In this document: positions 1 to 7,132 of the stretch, one piece after another
How positions within the stretch are numbered: the first letter of the stretch is position 1
Layout: each line of letters opens with the position of its first letter
Source: DASYYE01 sp035946955
GTDB taxonomy: Bacteria > Actinomycetota > Actinomycetes > Streptosporangiales > Streptosporangiaceae
DNA: 31,056 nucleotides
Reading direction: 5' to 3'
NCBI GenBank assembly: GCA_035946955.1
Contig: DASYYE010000350.1
Location: forward strand, 1 to 31,056
Translations under genes and position numbers: made by a program
The notes under the pieces: model-generated
Told to the model about the DNA's origin: nothing
Databases searched by the model: none
The model's input: the letters and a program-made list of their open reading frames with translations, nothing else

Positions 1-38
1 CATCCCACGCCGCTGCCGGTCACCGGTAAGCTTGCCCC

Positions 39-126
39 GGAGGATTCGCCTAGTGGCCTAGGGCGCACGCTTGGAAAGCGTGTTGGGGGCAACCCCTCAT
101 GAGTTCGAATCTCATATCCTCCGCCA
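39..126 (+). tRNA. tRNA-Ser (anticodon GGA)
   Basis: A complete type II tRNA can be folded by eye. The acceptor stem GGAGGAT pairs with ATCCTCC, and the anticodon stem CACGC/GCGTG encloses a loop with anticodon GGA. There is a long variable arm (TTGGGGGCAACCCCTC region), a GTTCGAATC T-loop region, discriminator G at 123 and an encoded CCA at 124-126. The long variable arm and the GGA anticodon identify serine. The gene sits next to a stretch of gene remnants, as often happens beside tRNA genes, but I see no integrase or clear att repeat here. Confidence 0.95.
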
Positions 127-305
127 CCCCTGACCAGGCAACGCGTCTGGCGTGCTCGGTTGTCACCCATTGCCGCGGGCGGGTGCTGGTCTCAGTTTTG
201 GTCCACAATCCGGCGTCCTGACGCACCCTGATCAGGGCATACACGGCCTTCAACCTGGCTGCGTCACCGCAGCGACGACCTGACTGGTGAATCGCTGTGG
301 CGCGC

Positions 306-365
306 TCAGCACGTGGAAGGCAGTGGACTGTTGCGGGACGATAGCGGGAAGAATCTTCTATTTCC
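306..365 (-). pseudogene. Orphan C-terminal tail, copy of the membrane protein gene end at 1488
   Basis: Read on the minus strand, this stretch encodes roughly FFPLSSRNSPLPSTC followed by TGA. The intact membrane protein whose stop lies at 1488 ends EFYPPSARDTALPSTC followed by TGA. The DNA aligns without gaps over about 56 bases (roughly three quarters identical by eye), including about 10 bases past the stop. Nothing upstream in frame resembles the rest of that protein. It is therefore the 3' scar of a paralogue or of a partial duplication. The LuxR remnant and the DUF2090 gene lie between the scar and the intact copy. Confidence 0.6.
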
Positions 366-397
366 GCCAAGCTCCGCCTACACCTGACCTTCAGAGG

Positions 398-478
398 CGC
401 CAGGACGGCTGCCAGTTCGGCGCGTGATGCGATGCCCAGTTTCGGGAAGATCCGGTACAGGTGGTTGCTGACGGTGCA
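398..478 (-). pseudogene. Fragment of a LuxR-type helix-turn-helix regulator
   Basis: The minus strand reads TVSNHLYRIFPKLGIASRAE followed by LAAVLA. This is the recognition helix and following helix of a LuxR (GerE) C-terminal DNA-binding domain. Just upstream (about 479-500) the reading frame stops resembling the family, and no in-frame stop follows the domain, so both ends are missing. About 27 codons remain of a protein that is normally 200-900 residues long. It is broken next to the start of the oppositely oriented DUF2090 gene. It is not expected to function. Confidence 0.7.
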
Positions 479-510
479 GCATGCGGCCAGCCAGAGCGGA
501 GCGCCAAAAC

Positions 511-1440
511 ATGAGTGACGACAGGTACCGTCCCTCGCGCGGCGACCCGCTGCTGATCATGGCGATGGATCACCGGGAGTCGTTCGGCCGGACCCTGTTC
601 GGTGTCAGGGACGACAACCCAGATGCGGGGCAGCGCGCCACTATGACGGCTGCCAAGCAGCTCATCTACGCCGGGCTGGAGCGTGCCCGGGCTGATCTGC
701 CGTGCGGCCACGCCGGGGTGCTGGTCGACGAACGGTACGGCCAGCCGGTGATCGAATCGGCCCGCGCGGACGGCATGGTCCTGGCCGTACCGGTGGAACG
801 CAGCGGGCACGACTGGTTCGAACTGGAGTGGGGCCAGCAATGGCTGGCCCACGTAAGCTCGGTCCACCCCGATTTCGCCAAAGTGCTGGTCCGCGACAAC
901 CCGGCCCTGCCCCGCGACCACAGAGACCAGCAACTGCGCGCGCTGCGGGTGCTCAGCGACAGGCTGCGCCAGGCCGGGGTGCCGCTGCTGTACGAGCTGC
1001 TGGTCCCAGCGGCCGGTGAGCAACTGGCCGCTGTCGGCGGGAACACTGCGGTCTATGACAGGGAGCTGCGCCCCGCCCTGGTCACCCAAGTGATCGCCGA
1101 CAACCAGGCCGCCGGGGTGGAGCCCGCGATCTGGAAGATCGAGGGCCTGGAGACCGCCGATGCCGCGCGGGCGGTCGTCACACAGATCCGGGCCGACGGC
1201 CGGGACGACGTCACCGCGATCGTGCTCGGCCGCGACGCCCCCGCAGACCGCCTGGACCACTGGCTCGCCGTCGCCGCGCCCGTTGACGGCTTCGTCGGGT
1301 TCGCAATCGGGCGGAGCATCTGGGAAGACCCGATCGTCGAACACAACAGCCACAGAGCTGATGAGGACGAGACCATCGACCTGATCGCCACCCGTTACCT
1401 GCGGTTTGCCCGCAGGTACTGCACTGGCGCTTCGGGCTGA
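511..1440 (+). CDS. DUF2090 protein, 2-deoxy-5-keto-gluconate-6-phosphate aldolase-like
   Basis: The 309-residue product begins near LLIMAMDHRESFGRTLFG, the characteristic opening of the DUF2090 domain. That domain is also found fused to IolC-type kinases, where it is associated with aldol cleavage of 2-deoxy-5-keto-gluconate 6-phosphate in inositol breakdown. Other family-like blocks are LLYELLVPA, EPAIWKIEGLE and FVGFAIGRSIWEDP, the last resembling the phosphate-binding end of a TIM barrel. The ATG at 511 is preceded by GCGGAG at a suitable distance; an ATG at 481 would add ten residues that look non-coding. No kinase or other iol gene is nearby, so the pathway assignment is inferred. It is a single-gene unit between two remnants and an oppositely oriented membrane protein gene. 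Confidence 0.8.
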   Translation: MSDDRYRPSRGDPLLIMAMDHRESFGRTLFGVRDDNPDAGQRATMTAAKQLIYAGLERARADLPCGHAGVLVDERYGQPVIESARADGMVLAVPVERSGHDWFELEWGQQWLAHVSSVHPDFAKVLVRDNPALPRDHRDQQLRALRVLSDRLRQAGVPLLYELLVPAAGEQLAAVGGNTAVYDRELRPALVTQVIADNQAAGVEPAIWKIEGLETADAARAVVTQIRADGRDDVTAIVLGRDAPADRLDHWLAVAAPVDGFVGFAIGRSIWEDPIVEHNSHRADEDETIDLIATRYLRFARRYCTGASG

Positions 1441-1487
1441 CGCGGTGACCGGGCCTGTAGTTGTGCACCCCAGCCGACGTGGCGCGC

Positions 1488-2501
1488 TCAGCAGGTGGAG
1501 GGCAACGCGGTGTCGCGGGCCGACGGTGGGTAGAACTCGAGCCGTAGTGAGCTGCTCTGGGGTATGAGGAAGGCCACACCTTGGGTGCGGGTCCATCCCT
1601 TGGGCACGAAGAGGTACTGGCCACCGGATTCGAGTACGAGCCTCAGTCCGTCGTAGCGGAACCGGTAGGCACCTTGCGGGTCATGGCAACTCACCTCCCG
1701 GACCCCCGGTCCATGCAGGCTCAAGCCCTGCTCGCTGTAGACCGCGACATTGGGGTCGCTCTGCAGGCCTGCCACGAACTGGCGTGCGTCTGCTGTACCG
1801 CTCGCGGCACCGATGTCATTGGCAGCCGCGAAGAGGCTGATGGCCACGAGCGTGAACACGACCGCCCATTCCCACACGGTGGCCCATCCCTGCGATTCGC
1901 CGGTGCCGGTTCGTTGTTCCCTGGAGTGGAGGTGGCGCCGCATGCGGGCTGCATAGGCAAGCAGCGCCACCCCGATTGCCAGGCCCAGGGGTGCTCCCGC
2001 GACGATCTGGGTGAGCGCCGTTGCCCAAAAGGCGCCAAGCAGGCCTCCGGCCGCCAATACCAGGCCGCTGATCGCCATGACAGGCACGAGGGTACGAAGC
2101 AGCCGGGGCCCGGATTCGGTGGCGAGATGGGCGCGGAGAGCGCCATCACCCCACAACGCGAGCAGCGCGAGGATTGCCATGATTATGAGCGGCACGATCA
2201 GGGCGCCGGCACTGCGCGATATGTAGTCCACGGCGGTGAGGCTGAGCACGCTCGAATCCACCCCGAAGTAGCCGAAGAAGGAGTGAGCGCGCTCCAAGCC
2301 GAAGTAGTAGAGGACCGCAGCGAGCAAAGTGGCGGGCGCCACGACAGAGCCGATGGCTTTGCCCAGTTGCGCGAGTCCTGCCGCAGGCGACCCCGCACCA
2401 GGCTGCGGCTCTGGTGGGTTAGCGTTCTGGTCCCGCGAGCGGCTAACAGGAGCGGCTGGTGGCGTTGCCGCGGCCCCGGCGTTCGCATGGGCGCTTGTCA
2501 C
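1488..2501 (-). CDS. Multi-pass membrane protein of unknown function
   Basis: The product is about 337 residues from a GTG at 2501, preceded by GGAG about 12 bases upstream. An ATG at 2585 would add 28 residues rich in Cys, Pro and Arg that look non-coding. A short Pro/Ala-rich N-terminus is followed by hydrophobic segments around VVAPATLLAAVLYYFGL, ALIVPLIIMAILALLALWG, LVPVMAISGLVLAAGGLLGA, PLGLAIGVALLAYAA and WAVVFTLVAISLFAA. A soluble C-terminal region of about 110 residues follows. The segment FGLERAHSFFGYFGVDSSVL resembles one seen in actinobacterial integral membrane proteins with no assigned role. I cannot assign a function. Its last 20 or so codons have a decayed copy at 306-365. Confidence 0.7.
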   Translation of the reverse strand: MTSAHANAGAAATPPAAPVSRSRDQNANPPEPQPGAGSPAAGLAQLGKAIGSVVAPATLLAAVLYYFGLERAHSFFGYFGVDSSVLSLTAVDYISRSAGALIVPLIIMAILALLALWGDGALRAHLATESGPRLLRTLVPVMAISGLVLAAGGLLGAFWATALTQIVAGAPLGLAIGVALLAYAARMRRHLHSREQRTGTGESQGWATVWEWAVVFTLVAISLFAAANDIGAASGTADARQFVAGLQSDPNVAVYSEQGLSLHGPGVREVSCHDPQGAYRFRYDGLRLVLESGGQYLFVPKGWTRTQGVAFLIPQSSSLRLEFYPPSARDTALPSTC

Positions 2502-2764
2502 GGTGAAGTGGCACTCCGGTCCCCACGGCCAGCGACAGGCCGCATCCCTGGGGAAATGATTGCGCTGGCAAGCGGGCTCTGGCAAGCAGGAGTTGTGCGT
2601 CCTTTGGCCCCCTGGGGGATGCTTCCGGTCGATGTCGCGGATGCGCCCGGCTCGCCGCAGTGCCTAAACAAACCGCCCACATGCTGGAACCACGGGCTCG
2701 CCGGGCCGGGAGGCGCTGAGTTAAGGTCGCCGCAGGAAACCTGGTGTCGGGAGAGGCGCCGTAC

Positions 2765-3961
2765 ATGACGGGTGAACCTGTGGGGCCACTGCCGCTTGAT
2801 TACCTGATCAAAGCGGGCACGATCCATTCGATGACCAGCGAGACCTTGCGTTCGGTGGGAGTGCGTGGGCCGGAGGTCGTGGCCGTATCGGCCGACGCCG
2901 ATGGGCTGGACGGACTGGCCGCTGCAGACACTGTGATGGTCGATGCCGGCGATCTGACGCTGCTGCCCGCCTTTGCCGACTCGCATGAGCACCTGGTCGA
3001 GGCGAGCCGCAACACGCTGCTGGTCCCGGTGGACAAGGCGCGGTCGGTGGCAGACTTCGCTGCCATGGTCGCCGACGTGGCCAGGGCGGCCAAGCCAGGA
3101 GCATGGATCCTGACCTCGATCGGCTGGCACGAGTCGAACCTGGCCGAGAACCGGGTGCCGACACTGGCCGAGCTGGACGCGGCGGTGCCGGACCATCCCC
3201 TGCTGGCACGGCGGGGCGGGCATTTCGCGGTAGTCAACTCGGCCGCGCTGCGGGCGGCTGGCATCAGCCCGGACACGCCGGACTCGCCGGGCGGCAAGAT
3301 CGGGAGGCTGGCCGACGGCAGCCGGGACGGAACGCTGGAAGGCGGCGCGGTGTATCAGGTCGCCGCTTTCGCGCCAGGACCAAGCCGAGCCGAGCTGGCC
3401 GGCGCTCTGGGCACGTGCTCGGCCGCGTACGCCGCTCTGGGGGTGGGCACCATCCGGGAGGCGATGACCACGCTCGATGACTTCCTGGCCTACCAGGACG
3501 CATGGGAGCAAAGGCTGCTGAACGTCCGGCCCCGGCTGATGCTCCGGGTGGGCACTGAGCTGTCCGAAGACGAGGCGCTGGCACTGATCAGGGGCTTCGG
3601 GGCGCGCAGCGGGTTCGGCGACGACCGGATGCGGATCTGGGGCCTGAAATTCGTCATGGACGGCGGAGCAGAGGGTGCCGCGCTGGATGAGCCCTACGCC
3701 ACCAACCCGGCCAACAGGGGCCACCTGAACTGGGATCCGAAGGTATTGACCCGGGTGTGCACGGAAGCCGTGCAGCGCGGCTGGCGGATCGGCACGCACG
3801 CGGTGGGCGACCGGGCAGCCCGCACACTGCTCGATGTGTACGAGGACGTTGTCGACGCAACCCAGAGCCTCGCATATCGAATGCAGGCTGATCGCATATC
3901 GAAGCTGATCTTGTCGCATATCGAAAGTAAGATCGTCGCAGATCGAAATGATGACTGCTAG
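2765..3961 (+). pseudogene. Amidohydrolase (YtcJ-like, amidohydrolase family 3), C-terminus lost
   Basis: The frame opens at ATG 2765, eight bases after GGGAGAGG, with a GTG at 2744 as alternative. It encodes a recognisable amidohydrolase-3 protein: a PAFADSHEHL metal-site segment, GWHESNL, a central GLKFVMDGGAEG block with the usual lysine, and RIGTHAVGDRA. Homology stops at LLDVYEDVV near 3857. The remaining ~34 residues are translated from the repeat array in front of the next gene and end at a chance stop. Members of this family are usually 500-560 residues, so about 120-150 residues, including a late metal-ligand aspartate, are missing. No 3' piece is found after the ATPase gene. I infer that insertion or replacement truncated the gene; the product is unlikely to be active. 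Confidence 0.75.
3870..3947 (+). repeat. Four phased 12-bp direct repeats with a 22-bp period
   Basis: The core TCGCATATCGAA starts at 3870, 3892 and 3914, and TCGCAGATCGAA (one change) starts at 3936. Spacing is exactly 22 bp each time, about two turns of DNA, and the ten bases between cores are not conserved. The array ends 23 bp before the GTG of the DUF4143 ATPase and covers the break in the amidohydrolase. Same-face spacing suggests cooperative binding of a protein along one side of the helix, as in iterons or multi-site operators. Binding by the ATPase product, or autoregulation, is inference. Confidence 0.85.
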
Positions 3962-3970
3962 GATTCGTCT

Positions 3971-5215
3971 GTGACTCGCTCCGGCTTCGTCCCGAGGCAC
4001 GCAGCTACCGCGGTCGCGGAGGCGCTTGCCGACACGCGGGTCGTGCTGGTCAATGGCGCGCGCCAGGCGGGCAAGAGCACCCTGGTCCGTGCAGTAGCTG
4101 GTGAGCAGCCAACCGAATGGCGAGACCTCGACCTTCCCCAGCACCGGCAGTCAGCCCTCGAAGACCCCGTCGGGTTCGTCTCATTCGACGGCCTCATGGT
4201 GATCGATGAGATACAGCGAGCACCAGAGTTGCTGCTTGCGATCAAGGCAAGGGTCGACGCCGACACGAAGCCCGGTCAGTTCCTGCTAACTGGGTCATCG
4301 CAGCTGCTAGGACTGCGAGACCTTCCCGACACATTGCCCGGCCGGATAGAGACCATCGAACTATGGCCGTTCTCGCAGGGTGAGATCGACACAGCCTCCG
4401 ATAGCTTCGTCGACACCGCATTCCAGCTCGGCCCAGAACTGAGGTACGAGTCGGTCACTGCCCGCGCCGAATACGCAGACCGGCTCGTTCGTGGTGGCCT
4501 GCCTGAAGCTGTCGCAAGGACCGACCCTCGCCGACGGGGCAGATTCCTCGACGCGTACGTGCAGAACCTGATCGACCGAGACGTCAGGCAGTTGGCCGAG
4601 ATTGGGCGGGCCCCGCAACTTCGGGCGCTTCTACGCCTTCTGGCGGCGCGGTCTGGACTGCCCGTCGCCCCCGGGAGCCTCGAATCGGACCTGCGTATCT
4701 CGCGTCCGACCGTCGCCCGCTACATGCACCTGCTCGAAGAAGTTTTCCTCATCAAGCGCATACCAGGCTGGTCACGCAATCTAGGTACGCGGGCCACAGC
4801 CATGCCAAAGCTGATCTTTGTGGATTCCGGGATCGCCGCGCGCTTGCTGGCTCTCGAATCTCACGCACTACGCCGACCTGGAGCGCCGTTCGGTCCTCTT
4901 CTCGAGAGCTTCGTCCTCTCCGAACTATCGAGGCAACTCACCTGGTCGCATGAACTCGCAGACCTGTACCACTACCGGGACCACAACAAAGTAGAGGTCG
5001 ATGGCATCCTGGAGAACAGGCAAGGCCAGGTGATCGGAGTCGAGGTCAAGGCGGCATCCACCGTCAAGTCCGAGGACTTCAATGGCCTGAGGCACCTTGC
5101 CACGAAGCTCGGCGATGACTTTCTGGTCGGGATGGTCCTCTACACAGGCAACGCCACGCTGCCGTTCGGGCCAAAGCTGCGTGCCGTACCGGTCAGCGCC
5201 ATCTGGCAACTCTGA
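3971..5215 (+). CDS. AAA ATPase with C-terminal DUF4143 (PD-(D/E)XK-like) domain
   Basis: The 414-residue product has a P-loop GARQAGKS (29-36) and a Walker B segment LMVIDEIQRAP with D79/E80. A sensor-like LLTGSSQLL and the LPGRIETIELWPFSQGE segment follow, both typical of this ATPase group. The C-terminal DUF4143 half has a helical region (RISRPTVARYMHLLEEVFLIKRIPGW) resembling a winged helix. It also has E342-V-D344 and GVEVKAA with E358/K360, spaced like a PD-(D/E)XK nuclease core. The start is the GTG at 3971 after TAGGA. Third positions carry noticeably more A/T than neighbouring genes, which fits recent acquisition. These proteins are often solitary and mobile, and their role is unsettled. 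The repeat array lies directly upstream and is probably its control region. Confidence 0.9.
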   Translation: MTRSGFVPRHAATAVAEALADTRVVLVNGARQAGKSTLVRAVAGEQPTEWRDLDLPQHRQSALEDPVGFVSFDGLMVIDEIQRAPELLLAIKARVDADTKPGQFLLTGSSQLLGLRDLPDTLPGRIETIELWPFSQGEIDTASDSFVDTAFQLGPELRYESVTARAEYADRLVRGGLPEAVARTDPRRRGRFLDAYVQNLIDRDVRQLAEIGRAPQLRALLRLLAARSGLPVAPGSLESDLRISRPTVARYMHLLEEVFLIKRIPGWSRNLGTRATAMPKLIFVDSGIAARLLALESHALRRPGAPFGPLLESFVLSELSRQLTWSHELADLYHYRDHNKVEVDGILENRQGQVIGVEVKAASTVKSEDFNGLRHLATKLGDDFLVGMVLYTGNATLPFGPKLRAVPVSAIWQL

Positions 5216-5249
5216 GCCACGAGCCGGTGCCCCGCTTATCGTGGTGCGC

Positions 5250-6233
5250 ATGCCTGGCGAGCGAGTCCTGGTGACAGGCAGCGCCGGGCATCTCGGGGAA
5301 GCGCTGGTCCGTGTCCTGCGCGAGGACGGCCGCGAGGTCGTCGGCGTTGATGTGCTTCCGTCCCCATTCACCACTGTGGTCGGGTCGATCACTGACCGCG
5401 GCATTGTCCGCGGGTGCCTGGCTGGGGTGAGGGCGGTGCTGCACCCGGCGACGCTGCACAAGCCGCACGTCGGATCCCACGGCCGACAGGCGTTTGTGGA
5501 CACCAACATCACTGGGACGCTGACCCTGCTGGAGGAGGCCGCGGCTGCCGGGGTCGAGAGCTTTGTGTTCACCAGCACCACGAGCGCATTCGGCCGCGCG
5601 CTGACCCCGCGCCCAGGGGCACCGGCAGCGTGGATCACCGAAGGCGTCACCTCAGTCCCAAAGAACATCTACGGGGTGACGAAGACCGCGGCTGAAGATA
5701 TGTGCGCGCTGATCCACCACGATTACGGCCTCCCGGTCATCGTGCTGCGGACCTCCCGGTTCTTCCCCGAGCCGGACGACATGGACGACATTCGCGCGGC
5801 TTACCCGGACGCGAATGTCAAGGCCAACGAGTTCCTCTACCGCCGGGTGGACATCCAGGACGTGGTGGATGCGCATGTGCTGGCGATGGCCCGGGCACCG
5901 GTGATCGGCTTTGGCCGTTACATCGTCAGCGCGACAACGCCGTTCAGCCCCGCCGACCTTGCCGGACTGCGCGAGGATGCCCCCGCCGTGGTGCGCCGCC
6001 TCTTCCCGGACCAGGATGCGGAATACGGGCGGCGTGGGTGGCGGATGTTTCCGCAGATTGATCGCGTCTATGTCAACGCCCGCGCGCGGGCCGAACTGGC
6101 CTGGGCGCCTCGTTATGATTTCCGCCACGTCCTCGACCTGCTCAAAGCTGACGAGGATCCGCGCAGCCCGCTTGCGCGGGCCATCGGTGCGAAGGGCTAC
6201 CACGCCGTCCCTACCGGCCCTTACACCTCATAG
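5250..6233 (+). CDS. NAD-dependent epimerase/dehydratase (extended SDR)
   Basis: The 327-residue product has the Rossmann glycine motif TGSAGHLG (residues 9-16) and an acidic residue after beta2 (VVGVDV, favouring NAD). The active-site pair is Y141/K145 in YGVTKTAAE, with FTSTTSAFG supplying the catalytic Ser/Thr. Insertions such as FPEPDDMDD and a late MFPQIDRVYVNARARAELAW suggest a nucleotide-sugar or other small-molecule oxidoreductase. The substrate cannot be read from sequence. ATG 5250 is chosen; GTG codons at 5241 and 5244 are in frame and neither start has a clear ribosome site. The gene starts 35 bases after the ATPase. Its stop overlaps the stop of the oppositely oriented membrane protein gene by six bases. 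Confidence 0.85.
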   Translation: MPGERVLVTGSAGHLGEALVRVLREDGREVVGVDVLPSPFTTVVGSITDRGIVRGCLAGVRAVLHPATLHKPHVGSHGRQAFVDTNITGTLTLLEEAAAAGVESFVFTSTTSAFGRALTPRPGAPAAWITEGVTSVPKNIYGVTKTAAEDMCALIHHDYGLPVIVLRTSRFFPEPDDMDDIRAAYPDANVKANEFLYRRVDIQDVVDAHVLAMARAPVIGFGRYIVSATTPFSPADLAGLREDAPAVVRRLFPDQDAEYGRRGWRMFPQIDRVYVNARARAELAWAPRYDFRHVLDLLKADEDPRSPLARAIGAKGYHAVPTGPYTS

Positions 6234-6674
6234 TCCGCTCTTGGCCAGTGCGGTGAGGACGACCAGCACGAGTGTGGAGACAGCGAGCAGCCCGTGGGCG
6301 ATGACCACGGCGACCGGGAACGCGCTTTCGGGCGGGGATGCGTGACTGGCCGGGAGGCCCTGCGCGATGTCGGGCGTGGCTGGCTCGCGGTACACGGGGA
6401 TCCACCGGGCGAACATGGTCAGGCCCAGTAGCGCGATCAGGCCGAGCATGGAGGCCGCGGTCCACGCCAAGACCACGCGGTGGAGGATGAGAAAGCCGAC
6501 CCACACCGCCAGCCCGGCGAGGGCCAGCAGCATGTGCGTCACAACAACGGGCACGGGCAGCCGGCTCGCCTGGGCGGCCGGGTCGCCCACGTCTCTCTCG
6601 ATGAGCCAGATCGTGAGCATGTAGAGCCCGCCCAGGAGCGTTATGAACCAAGTGATCAGTGCTGCGTAGGCCAT
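6228..6674 (-). CDS. Small four-helix membrane protein, unknown function
   Basis: The 148-residue product starts at ATG 6674, preceded by GGGGGAG; a longer frame to 6788 adds residues of unlikely composition. Four hydrophobic segments are evident: ALITWFITLLGGLYMLTIWL, PVVVTHMLLALAGLAVWVGF, VLAWTAASMLGLIALLGLTM and PVAVVIAHGLLAVSTLVLVV. Histidines occur inside or next to helices (VVTHML, LILHRVV, VIAHGLL). That pattern can bind haem or metal but is not diagnostic. No close family is recognised. A perfect inverted repeat at 6704-6724 lies 30 bp upstream of the start and probably controls it. Confidence 0.7.
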   Translation of the reverse strand: MAYAALITWFITLLGGLYMLTIWLIERDVGDPAAQASRLPVPVVVTHMLLALAGLAVWVGFLILHRVVLAWTAASMLGLIALLGLTMFARWIPVYREPATPDIAQGLPASHASPPESAFPVAVVIAHGLLAVSTLVLVVLTALAKSGL

Positions 6675-6703
6675 CGTCTCCCCCACGGTGGTTAGAGGAC
6701 AGG

Positions 6704-6724
6704 GGTACGAGGGCACCTCGTACC
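6704..6724 (-). promoter_or_regulatory. Perfect 9-bp inverted repeat upstream of the membrane protein gene
   Basis: GGTACGAGG (6704-6712) and CCTCGTACC (6716-6724) are exact reverse complements separated by GCA. The repeat lies between the ribosome site of the 6674 start and its probable promoter, so it could be an operator or a leader hairpin. No matching copy was noticed elsewhere in the window. Confidence 0.55.
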
Positions 6725-7132
6725 GCTGAGGCGCCAACTGCCGGTCCCTGCCGCTCTCTACTACGCAGACACGGTAGCGCTGGTTCACTAATCGGATAAA
6801 CCCCCTCTAATTGCGCACAGCCAAGTTCCCTGGTGACCGCACTGGCAGTGGGCACGAGTTGTGAGATACAGTCGCGCCAGGTGAGGTTCCCCGTACTCGC
6901 GGGCAACCAGACGTTGCTCTCCAGCGCCACCTGACCACTCCACCGCCCTGGGTTCCGAAGCCCGGAGCAGGTGTCGAGTACTTCCTCTGCCGCGTTTGTG
7001 GCAGGTCACATGTTTTCGTAGGCCACCGACTGGTACCGCCGATCGCGGCGTTGCAGTGGCGGCTCTGGCTCCCACCCGCCGGCCGCGTGGCCGTCTCAGC
7101 TCGGGCTGCCTCCCGAGGAAAGGAAACCCACT
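6725..7132. other. Intergenic region upstream of rho paralogue
   Basis: About 400 bases separate two divergent genes. Apart from the inverted repeat just before it and the ribosome site AGGAAAGG near its right end, I see no gene here. The minus-strand open frames crossing it lack a ribosome site and family-like content. It may hold divergent promoters and a long leader for the Rho gene; no convincing -35/-10 pair was found. Confidence 0.4.

Noticed and set aside
39..480. Integrative element at tRNA-Ser(GGA)
   Set aside because: Remnants lie beside the tRNA, but there is no integrase, excisionase or repeat of the tRNA 3' end in the window.
391..1596. Long minus-strand open frame opposite the DUF2090 gene
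   Set aside because: It is a codon-bias shadow: composition is Arg/Pro/His/Gln rich with no family motif, and the plus strand is clearly coding.
3870..3947. CRISPR array
   Set aside because: The repeats are only 12 bp with 10-bp gaps and four copies, and no cas genes are present; this fits a protein-binding array, not CRISPR.
2498..4144. 548-codon minus-strand open frame
   Set aside because: It runs opposite the recognisable amidohydrolase and the ATPase start, with no ribosome site or domain; an antisense shadow of a GC-rich gene.
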